From Bacteroides fragilis (lineage in GTDB: Bacteria; Bacteroidota; Bacteroidia; Bacteroidales; Bacteroidaceae), in assembly GCF_002849695.1 (NCBI RefSeq), contig NZ_CP018937.1, positions 3,038,001 to 3,102,000 on the forward strand: a stretch of 64,000 bases of DNA. Reading direction: 5' to 3'. The translations under genes were made by a program, and so were the position numbers. This document shows, one piece after another, positions 1 to 6,814 of the stretch; position 1 is the first letter of the stretch; each line of letters begins with the position of its first letter. The notes under the pieces are model-generated. The model ran no database searches. It had not been told where the DNA came from and worked only from the letters and a program-made list of their open reading frames with translations.

Positions 1-59
1 AAGCCGGCCATCAGGAAGCAAGCCAGCAACCAAACAGCCCTTTTTTTGTTCTTCATCAT
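1..59 (-). CDS. 5' end of an exported protein (partial)
   Basis: The reverse strand from position 59 reads MMKNKKRAVWLLACFLMAG and then leaves the window. A basic N-terminus (KNKKR) followed by a hydrophobic run is the start of a signal peptide, possibly of a lipoprotein. Only about 19 codons are visible, so the product cannot be named. The start could also be the second Met at position 56. Confidence 0.6.
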   Translation of the reverse strand, partial: MMKNKKRAVWLLACFLMAG

Positions 60-235
60 GGTACTTAAATTTTTTAGTTGATTGAGATTGTTTTGATGCC
101 GCAAAGGAACGCGGAATCCCGTTTCTCAACTAAAAGATTTGTTTCAAAGGCTGCTACTTTTGATTCACCGACACATTACATATTAATTATCAATCATTTA
201 CAAAAACAAAAAAAGAAGATATCAGATACGCAAAA

Positions 236-592
236 TCACTTTCCTTTTCCTTCCAGCAGATCTGCGATCTTCTGCTTCAGGTTCAGTTTCAACATTTCAT
301 CCTGTCGCAACTCGATCTCTAAAGTGATCTTTGCATTTCCCATTTTAAACGTCTCCTCTTCATCAACAGGGAGAGCAACTCCTTTTTTTATGGAATATAG
401 AACAGCAAAATCATAATCCAGTGCCAATGACAAACTATACAGCGTATCTGTATCAATACTCTTTCGTGTCAGCAGATAGTCCACACTCTGTGGCCTCACC
501 CCCAATCTACGGGCAAGTTCGGCTTTTGTCACCTGCCTTTCGGCCATGACCTGTTTTATCACTTCACCTATGTATACATTACTCTTCTTCAT
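236..592 (-). CDS. XRE-family helix-turn-helix regulator
   Basis: Small cytoplasmic DNA-binding protein of 118 residues. Residues about 8-58 form an XRE/Cro-type HTH: the segment VTKAELARRLGVRPQSVDYL is a typical helix 2-turn-helix 3 (AELARRLGV, then the recognition helix). The rest (about 60-118) is charged, with a C-terminal helix that could serve dimerisation. It is a single gene with no operon partner; the terminator of the neighbouring operon lies just upstream. Target genes cannot be read from the sequence. Small XRE proteins of this kind are often prophage- or toxin-antitoxin-linked, but no toxin gene is beside it. Confidence 0.75.
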   Translation of the reverse strand: MKKSNVYIGEVIKQVMAERQVTKAELARRLGVRPQSVDYLLTRKSIDTDTLYSLSLALDYDFAVLYSIKKGVALPVDEEETFKMGNAKITLEIELRQDEMLKLNLKQKIADLLEGKGK

Positions 593-638
593 ATTCTAAA
601 TACCATTCAGTCGTCCAAAATGCCAATCACGTAAAAAT

Positions 639-668
639 CCCCGACAGCCGTCACGGACACCGGGGAGG
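639..668 (-). terminator. Intrinsic terminator of the 1562-741 operon
   Basis: On the reverse strand CCCCGGTGTCCGTGACGG pairs back through GCTGTCGGGG and is followed by ATTTTTAC. It lies about 75 bp past the stop of the beta-barrel gene. Confidence 0.7.
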
Positions 669-740
669 GTATAAATAAATGGACTTATTTATAAAATCAC
701 CCACCCGACCGATAACCTATCGGCCGGATGGAGATAGAGG

Positions 741-1514
741 TCAAAACTTAAATCCGATCTTCAATGTCGGAGCCGCCAAAACACTGTAGTTATGGCTGTC
801 TGCCGACAGATCGCCAAGACCGGCTTGCGGATTATACGTAGTCTTGTTGTACGTATAAGCAAACGGATCGATTTGCGCACCGACGTAGAGGGCAGGAAGA
901 ACATAGTAATCGACACCGATAGTCAGGGCGCCACGAAGATTCCAGCTCTCGGCAACCGATTTGCCCATAGAGGTTTCTTCATCATACTTCATTTCATTTT
1001 CGCCGTAAGCAAAACCTACGCGAACGCCTGTATACCACATCAGGTTAGGAACATGCTTGATGTTGAAATAACGATCAACACCTGCCGACACATTATAGGC
1101 GAACGACTGGGCACTGGCTACGGCACGGTAGTTAGGGATTTCTCCCATATTCTCGTCTGCCGAGTTATTCATATTCGAATCGTCTATCGTGCCGGGAACA
1201 GCCGGATAACCGGGGTTATTCGTGAAGCTGACACCGCCACCCAAATTTAGTTTCCACTGATCTTTGAAGAACCAGCCCCCTTCGAAACCAACCATCAGCT
1301 TTTTGTCTGCCCAGTTGGTTGAGAGCGCTCTGACTTCATAGTCAGTCAGCAGCCCTGAAGGGGCTGTGACGTTTGTGTAACTATTGTATCCAACAGTAGC
1401 TGCTACCGTAAAGTCACCCTTTTTAGGAGTATTGTCTTTACTACAGTTCTGCGCATTAGCTGCAAGACACATCATGGGTAGAACGGCCAACACTAAAAGT
1501 CTTTTTATTTTCAT
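741..1514 (-). CDS. Exported beta-barrel protein, function unknown
   Basis: A 257-residue protein with a clear Sec signal peptide (about residues 1-21, cleavage after ANA in LAANAQ). The mature part alternates hydrophobic and polar residues, is rich in Tyr, Asn and Gly, and ends in a barrel-type terminal strand (LKIGFKF). These are marks of an 8- to 10-stranded outer-membrane barrel of the OmpW/OmpA-like sort. No enzymatic motif is seen. The gene lies 47 bp downstream of the coiled-coil lipoprotein gene on the same strand, and one terminator follows, so the two are probably one transcript and may act together in the envelope. I do not recognise a named family. Confidence 0.75.
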   Translation of the reverse strand: MKIKRLLVLAVLPMMCLAANAQNCSKDNTPKKGDFTVAATVGYNSYTNVTAPSGLLTDYEVRALSTNWADKKLMVGFEGGWFFKDQWKLNLGGGVSFTNNPGYPAVPGTIDDSNMNNSADENMGEIPNYRAVASAQSFAYNVSAGVDRYFNIKHVPNLMWYTGVRVGFAYGENEMKYDEETSMGKSVAESWNLRGALTIGVDYYVLPALYVGAQIDPFAYTYNKTTYNPQAGLGDLSADSHNYSVLAAPTLKIGFKF

Positions 1515-1561
1515 ACGATACTTTTTTTGATTTGTTGTTTATTTGCCGTTACTATTGGCGA

Positions 1562-3178
1562 TTATTCTGCAGAGTCACCTACTAAAGCTTTGATCTGAGC
1601 TAAATAATCATTGTAAATAGGTTCATTTACAGCCAAACTATTTTCAAGGTCAGCAATTAATTTCTCCTGATTTGCGATAGCCTGTTCCTCTGATACAATT
1701 GAAGCGGCATTAGCTATATTTTCATCAGCAGTAGCAATAGCTTGTTTCTGGGCTAAAATCAACTGATCGTAATCAGCTAAGCCATCAGCTATACTTTGCA
1801 ATGTATAGGCCAAAGAACTTTGAACAGAATAATTATGAGAAGCTTTATTGTAAGCAATTGCAGTCTCTACCTGTGCTTTGACGGCATTATCCATAACTGT
1901 TAATAAATTAGCATATGCTGTAGCATTGTCACCCGATACGGCAGCCAATATATTATTCCAGTTTTTCAAGCTATTTTCCCAATTCGTCACATCTGTAGTA
2001 GCACCATCAACCGCATCTTCCAGAGGTTGTATGTAAGCACTTAAATTATCCTCCGCTGTACGTAGTTCACTCAAAGCAGTATTTTTATCTGCTTCGGTTT
2101 TAGCATCATCAAATTTCTTCTGCGCATCAGTTACAGCCTTTGTCAGACTTTTATAAGTATCAGAAGCCTTTGCATCTGTCAAAGCCTTATTAGCATCTGC
2201 AAGAGCAGCTTTACTTACACTCAAATATCTTGTTTGATTAGTAATTGTCTCATTGATACGATCCAAATTAGCAGTATATTTGGTATAAGAGCGAGGCCAT
2301 ACTGTTCCATTAGTAGAATCATCGTTTGTATAATTCACAACTTCTCCTTGAATATATTCCGTATCATAGTAAGACGAACCTGCTTGCTGCAATGTCTGAA
2401 CATAAAGAGAGCTGTTCAAATTATTATATGCTCCCCAATAAGCCTGTTGTGCATTTTGATCAGCTGTATTTTTTTCACCTTTAATTTGGTTAAGAGCAGT
2501 CAATTTAGCATTAGCTTCCTGAGCCGCTTTCTCAGCGTCAGCCTTATCTTGAGTACTATACTTCTCATACTCTGCGATTAACGCCTGGGCAACCGCTTTA
2601 TTTTTTTCCTCATTAGCTATTGTTTGCTGATTACTCAATTCCACTGACACTAAACCAGCTTTCAATCTTGCCAACTGATCTTTTGCATCAATTAAACTCT
2701 GTCTATCGCTATTGATCGTTATCAGCAACTCATTAGCTTTACCTAACAGAGTTGTAATTCTTGTCTTATTGGCCTGATCTACGTCATCCAAAGCAGCAAT
2801 AAGGGCAGCTTTAGCAGTTTCCAAAGAAGCTTTGGCATAATTCAATTGTGCTTCAGCATTAATTTTAGCAGCTTCAAGTTCTGCCTCCAAAGCAGCCTGA
2901 GCTTTCTCCAATAGGATTTTTTGTTGATCTGCTTGAGCCTGCGCCAATTCGGCTTGTGCTTTTTGATAGGCGGCTTCAGCCTCTTTTATTGCAACTTCAG
3001 CCGCAGTAATAGCTTTCTTAGCATCCGCATTCGCATTATTCATGTTCGCAACAGACTCTAATTGCTTTGCTTTTGCGTTACGCACCGCTGTTACCGATGC
3101 TGATTCGTCGTTGTCTACGCAAGCTCCCAGTGACAACGCACCCAGAAGCACTGCAACCATCATGAGTTTCTTTTTCAT
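1562..3178 (-). CDS. Ala-rich coiled-coil lipoprotein
   Basis: A 538-residue lipoprotein: the signal peptide ends in the lipobox LGAC (Cys20) and is followed by DNDE, acidic residues of the kind found at Bacteroides lipoprotein surface-export signals. Residues about 30-245 form a long, Ala/Glu/Lys/Gln-rich coiled coil (repeats such as AEVAIKEAEAAYQKAQAELA). A less regular Tyr/Asn-rich segment (about 250-300) follows, then further coiled coil (about 310-400 and 480-535). This hairpin-like layout suggests an extended rod anchored in the outer membrane. It is the first gene of an operon with the barrel protein downstream. No catalytic motif is visible. A role in cell-surface architecture is inference only. 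Confidence 0.8.
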   Translation of the reverse strand: MKKKLMMVAVLLGALSLGACVDNDESASVTAVRNAKAKQLESVANMNNANADAKKAITAAEVAIKEAEAAYQKAQAELAQAQADQQKILLEKAQAALEAELEAAKINAEAQLNYAKASLETAKAALIAALDDVDQANKTRITTLLGKANELLITINSDRQSLIDAKDQLARLKAGLVSVELSNQQTIANEEKNKAVAQALIAEYEKYSTQDKADAEKAAQEANAKLTALNQIKGEKNTADQNAQQAYWGAYNNLNSSLYVQTLQQAGSSYYDTEYIQGEVVNYTNDDSTNGTVWPRSYTKYTANLDRINETITNQTRYLSVSKAALADANKALTDAKASDTYKSLTKAVTDAQKKFDDAKTEADKNTALSELRTAEDNLSAYIQPLEDAVDGATTDVTNWENSLKNWNNILAAVSGDNATAYANLLTVMDNAVKAQVETAIAYNKASHNYSVQSSLAYTLQSIADGLADYDQLILAQKQAIATADENIANAASIVSEEQAIANQEKLIADLENSLAVNEPIYNDYLAQIKALVGDSAE

Positions 3179-3331
3179 AATCTCAATTTTTAGTGTTAAT
3201 AATATAAATAATTCAATATGTGTGTAATACCTTAATTCTTCTCTATTCTATCAAAATTGGCTATATTTGCCAATGGTTAACATACTTTTTAAAGAACCCT
3301 TTAATAATTGGGTATATTTAATTGTTCGAAG

Positions 3332-3362
3332 CAAATGTAGATATTATAATTATACTAAGCAA
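3332..3362 (-). promoter_or_regulatory. Promoter of the coiled-coil lipoprotein operon
   Basis: Read on the reverse strand, TACATTTG (3339-3332) matches the Bacteroides -7 box TAnnTTTG. A TTG (3362-3360) lies 20 bp upstream as the -33 element. The predicted start near 3325 leaves a leader of about 150 nt before the ATG at 3178. Confidence 0.6.
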
Positions 3363-4147
3363 GAGTTAAGAGAAAAAAAATTAGAGTTTTTTGTATAAGT
3401 CTGAGTTTTAATGGAATCCAAGTAAAAAGAAAAAGCCTAAACAGCTTCTTCATACCTATATAATAATAAAATAAGGAAATATCCACGTAATATAGAACTG
3501 TGAAAAGAGCCCTCGCTATAAAAGAAAAAACATAATCATTATATAATAATGTATATCATAATATATATTAAGCAAAAACACATGCAGATTGATATGATGA
3601 AAGCAATATTCCGAAATCCATATCAAAAAATCGCAAAAAGTCATTTCAGACTAACTGTTCATTTTTCCAAAAACTGTAAAATAGGAGTGAATCGGCAAGT
3701 CATATGCGAAAATTTGGCCTGTTTATATAATGAAATCCGAAAGCCGTCAGCAGGAAGTTAACATCGTAAAAACAAAGAACCAACTTCCTGGCAAGAGAAA
3801 GTTAATGTCCTGAAAGCAGGAAGTTAACTTCCTGCTTTCAGGACATTAACTTTCAGAAAGAAAAGCAAGGTTAAGTCGTAGAAAAGAGAATAAATTGACC
3901 CTGAAAAAGAACGTTTTCTTCCGGAAGCCAATCAAAAACGAGCATCATGCGAATAGCATTTTGAAATCACGCCAACATTTTGAGCTTCAATTTTATTACA
4001 ATACCCGCCAATTCCCATTCATCTTGAGCAAAATATTCCCCAAACACAAGACGAATGAATTATGCTATCGCAAAATCTACGCATTTTTATCCTGTCTGTC
4101 TCCTTTGGGACCGTAAAAAAGCGTTTCTACGCATTTTCAAATACAAA
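3363..4147. other. AT-rich intergenic stretch without a credible gene
   Basis: About 785 bp of AT-rich DNA. Short open frames (for example 3549-3761 and 3895-4116 on the plus strand) show no family features, no plausible start signals and unnatural composition. The only clear structure is the palindrome at 3797-3854 with related copies of its core at 3750-3762 and 3778-3790. A short direct repeat (TCTACGCATTTT) recurs near 4076 and 4126. Confidence 0.5.
3797..3854. repeat. 58-bp perfect palindrome
   Basis: The 29-nt left arm, from GAAAGTTAATGTCC to AGGAAGTT at 3825, is the exact reverse complement of the right arm (AACTTCCT to GGACATTAACTTTC at 3854), with no spacer. Just upstream are a direct copy of the core, GCAGGAAGTTAAC (3750-3762), and an inverted one, GAACCAACTTCCTGG (3778-3792). 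There is no U-run after it, so it is not an ordinary terminator. Confidence 0.9.
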
Positions 4148-4518
4148 ATGACAGATTGTATAAGTGATCGTGAAAAACAAGTTGTATTGCCTTACCTCAA
4201 TAAGATAAAAAGTTGAATTGAGAACATTAAATGGAGTGTAGACTATTCCAGTTGGCTTCCGGATAATATAACGGTTGCCTATTTAAAAACTAAAGAGAAT
4301 AAACCTATCAATAACCAGCCAGAAAGCCCATTGCACGGACATCTATCAAATGATAGCGGGAAAGCAAATCCCTGGTCCCCTTCGACAAACGAGTGGTTCG
4401 GATTGATTATGTCCAACAGATAAACGATCATGCTAAGTTGGTAGGTTGCCGTCTCTTTCTGTACGGCTTCATTGTCAACGACTATCTGCGCATGGAAAAT
4501 TGTCTGTTCTATTTGTAA
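4148..4518 (+). pseudogene. Decayed gene fragment of unknown family
   Basis: From ATG 4148 the frame reads MTDCISDREKQVVLPYLNKI, meets TGA at 4214-4216, then reads on in protein-like fashion (IENIKWSVDYSSWLPDNITV). After a likely frameshift near 4350-4375 a second frame is open to TAA at 4516-4518 and reads KSLVPFDKRVVRIDYVQQIN ... LRMENCLFYL. Both stretches look like real protein, so I read this as one gene broken by a stop and a frameshift. I do not recognise the family. Its end abuts the broken end of the TOTE primase fragment on the opposite strand, which suggests a rearrangement junction near 4519-4526. A competing 142-codon frame on the reverse strand (4707-4279) runs through both remnants and looks artefactual. 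Confidence 0.35.
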
Positions 4519-4519
4519 T

Positions 4520-4822
4520 AGATGTTTCAAAGAAAATCCAAACATGTGCTCCGTTGCCCGAACGAGAGCGTTCGATGTAACAAGGGATTTTCCATTCTTT
4601 GCAAACACAAACAAATGCAAGTACATCGTTTTGATAACCGTGTTCACAACTCTTGTCATCAAAGTCAGTACATAGAAGCAGGTGTTATCATACATTATCG
4701 GATACACACCTACAACATCTCTACCGAAACCATCTTTTCCCGCAAGATGGTTATAAATATACTCTTCAGTCAGTGATGCAAATAGACGATTGGGGCATTC
4801 TTCGTACGATAATGTTATGGTT
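4520..4822 (-). pseudogene. Remnant of a TOTE conflict-system primase gene
   Basis: Reverse-strand translation just after the HTH gene gives YEECPNRLFASLTEEYIYNH, then LAGKDGFGRDVVGVYP and DNTCFYV. After a frameshift near 4668-4672 it gives TDFDDKSC, and then CYIERSRSGNGAHVWIFF. This is the order seen in the archaeo-eukaryotic primase domain of TOTE-type helicase-primase proteins: a Cys-rich lead, IYNHLxGK, the metal-binding DFDD motif, and the ERSRSGxGxHVW motif carrying the sxH histidine. The N-terminus, the third catalytic motif and the whole helicase part are missing. Homology stops near 4526, where the unknown remnant of the opposite strand begins. The assignment rests on remembered family motifs. 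The fragment is certainly non-functional as an enzyme. Confidence 0.75.
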
Positions 4823-5107
4823 TTAATCCAAGACTTTTTGAGCGACCTTTATTGCTTCTTTTTTCGAATTATCATTGTCCTCTTCAATAGCGTCAAGTAC
4901 TTTGTCTGCAAGCCATAGCGTTAAGAGTTCCTTTTCATCAACCTTAAATTGTTTGGCAAGGGTAATTACCTACTCACGTTTTGCTCTTCTATCGCCACGT
5001 TCAATTTTGCTAAACATAGGAGTGTCTATTTCAAGAATAGCTGCTAATTGCCGTTGAAGCAGTCCTTGCTCCTCTCTTAATTCTTTTATTCTCTTTCCCA
5101 ATAACAT
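4823..5107 (-). pseudogene. XRE-type regulator gene with an internal amber stop
   Basis: A 94-codon frame from ATG 5107 to TAA 4823 is intact except for codon 46, TAG at 4970-4972. The first part, MLLGKRIKELREEQGLLQRQ to MFSKIERGDRRAKRE, is an HTH of the XRE/C-protein type. The part after the stop, VITLAKQFKVDEKELLTLWL, is the usual continuation, where family members often have RRE-Q-V; one C-to-T change of CAG would create the stop. Truncation comes after helix 4, so the dimer part is lost. It starts 11 bp after the DUF1016 stop and was probably co-transcribed with it. Similar HTH genes accompany restriction and other defence nucleases. Confidence 0.85.
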
Positions 5108-5117
5108 ATGTAATGAA

Positions 5118-6260
5118 TTAAAGAAGTTTTTCTAATTCTTCTACAGGAGGGAGCAGTCTCTTTAGACGCTCATCCATATCGGCAGTAGTCTTATATGTCG
5201 CCACTCCCATAGGCTTGTCATAGTCTTGGATTACATACTCAACAAATTTCTTATTGGCACTCTTGCAAAGAATGATTCCTATAGACGGATTCTCATTAGG
5301 CTTGCGTACTTCATCATCCAAAATACGCAGATATGCCGCCAATTGCCCTAAATACGAGGTCTTGAACGGACCATCTTTCAATTCCACACAAACAAGAGCA
5401 GCCAACTCTCTATTGAAGAATAGCAAGTCCGGAAACTCCTCTACACCGAATTTTTCCAAATGATATTGGTTGCCTACAAATGTAAAATCTTTGCCGAATG
5501 TCATAATAAACTCTTTCACATTCTGCACTATGCTTTGTTCGATTACCCGTTCATCTCTATCCTTGTCCCTAACGAACAACTCTTCGGTGTTGATAAAGTC
5601 AAGCAGATATTCATCTTTGAACATCGTGATTGCACGATATGCCTGTAGCTGATCAGGGATTGTTTTCTTAAAATTATTTGTCAACTCACCTTGATGACTA
5701 TACAAATCGTCATTTATCATTCGTTCCAAATCCTCTACCTTTGCTTTTGTGTCAGCTACGAATTGAATGTAGAATTTTCGTTGCTCTGTATCCTTAACTT
5801 TGCTGATGATAACATAATGGTGGGTAAAACCAATGTCCATAAATGCTGCAATCGGGAAATTTGCATCTATCTTAAACTGCACTGTAGGCAATTCATTCGT
5901 TCCAACGAACGAATTATGCTTTTCGCTTATTAAATTGTTCGTTTCAACGAACGAATTGTCCGAAAGCATCTGCCACTCCTCATAGAATGTACGCATCTTT
6001 CGTAAGCTTGCTGCGGAAAAGCCTCTTAACCCGGGTAATTCTTTACGAAGTTGTTCGCTGATTGCTTCAATGAATCCCGTGCCCCAATTCTTATTGCGGG
6101 TATTCACAGAGACAAATCGTCCAATGCCGTAGTAAAGTGCTAATTGTTCTTGGTTAATTATAGCCAAAGCTCGTTGTTGGCTTTGCAAAATCGCACCTTT
6201 AATTGCTTAAACAGCATTGGCGAGTTCTGTATATTTCATTGTATTAATAATATTGCTCAT
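5118..6260 (-). pseudogene. DUF1016 (YhcG-like) PDDEXK nuclease gene with an early ochre stop
   Basis: The longest open part (6188-5118, from a TTG codon) encodes 356 residues. Its N-terminal domain has LALYYGIGRFVSV and the stretch WGTGFIEAISEQLRKELPG followed by GFSAASLRKMRTFYEEW, the DUF1016 N-terminal pattern. Its C-terminal domain has FPDLLFFN followed by LVCVELKDGPF, giving the D...ExK signature of a PD-(D/E)xK nuclease. Extending upstream in frame, ATG 6260 (or 6239) gives MKYTELANAV, then TAA at 6207-6209, then AIKGAILQSQQRALAIINQE, which is the expected start of the family. So the natural start is cut off by one nonsense codon. Restart at TTG 6188 could still make a protein lacking only the first helix. 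The cargo context (broken HTH and primase genes) argues for decay. Confidence 0.8.
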
Positions 6261-6678
6261 TTTAATATCAAATTATTGTATATATCTTGAATAGTCAATA
6301 TTTGACAACAAATTTAGTAAAAAGATTCTATAAGCAACCTTAGTTGTCCATTATTTTTTCTCCTAACCCAATAAATAGACTACTATCTTTTTCTTTCTGT
6401 TGGCATAAACTATTCAAAACCTTTAGCCTTATCTTGCTTGCCTCGTATGTTTTAAGCCTAAACGTATTGATATACAAAATGATGCAGAACGATGAAACGT
6501 AATGCCACAAAGAAAAATCAGACTCTGTCATCGGGTAATGATTTGAAAACTGTCCGCCTTCATTCCCTTGCTTTATTGCCATTGTTCCTATTTCCGAGCT
6601 TCTCTGTTTAATGCGTTATGAATCAGTTCTTAACGCATATATTCACTTTTTTGTTCCGAGAGGGGCAGCCGGATGTAA
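6261..6678. other. Intergenic stretch between the decayed locus and the sigma-54 promoter
   Basis: No supported gene. One reverse frame (6582-6340) ends in a helical, protein-like tail (YEASKIRLKVLNSLCQQKEK) but its first half is unnatural, and I recognise nothing in it; it could be the 3' end of a lost gene of the defence locus. A small inverted repeat, ATGCGTTA/TAACGCAT, lies near 6611-6637. Confidence 0.4.
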
Positions 6679-6717
6679 TTGTGCGATAGTGAACTGCCTT
6701 TGTGCGTGTCCGCACAA
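6679..6717 (+). promoter_or_regulatory. Probable enhancer site for a sigma-54 activator
   Basis: TTGTGCG (6700-6706) and CGCACAA (6711-6717) form a perfect 18-bp inverted repeat with a 4-bp centre, and a third half-site TTGTGCG lies at 6679-6685. The sites sit about 55-95 bp upstream of the -24 element, the usual place for an NtrC-family activator. The cognate activator is not in the window. Confidence 0.65.
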
Positions 6718-6771
6718 TAACAAGAGAGCGTTCGAGAATATATTGTATTATATAATAGCTATTTAGCGACA

Positions 6772-6787
6772 TGGCATGATTCTTGCA
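6772..6787 (+). promoter_or_regulatory. Sigma-54 (RpoN) promoter
   Basis: TGGCATGATTCTTGCA fits the -24/-12 consensus TGGCACG-N4-TTGCW with one change in the -24 box; GG (6773-6774) and GC (6785-6786) are exactly 10 bp apart. Predicted transcription start is near 6797, some 17 nt before the ATG at 6815. No Bacteroides TAnnTTTG box is nearby. Confidence 0.8.
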
Positions 6788-6814
6788 AGCATAAAGAAAA
6801 AACAGTAATAGAAC

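Noticed and set aside
3549-4116. Two plus-strand open frames of 70 and 73 codons beside the palindrome
   Set aside because: Basic, AT-driven composition, no conserved pattern, and one includes bases of the repeat copies.
4279-4707. A 142-codon open frame on the reverse strand
   Set aside because: It begins with GTG, mixes an in-frame piece of the TOTE primase remnant with out-of-frame sequence after the frameshift near 4670, and then runs antisense through the other remnant. It is not a gene of its own.
6340-6582. An 80-codon reverse frame upstream of the DUF1016 gene
   Set aside because: No recognised family, odd composition in the first half and no promoter. It might be a gene tail, but the sequence does not prove it.
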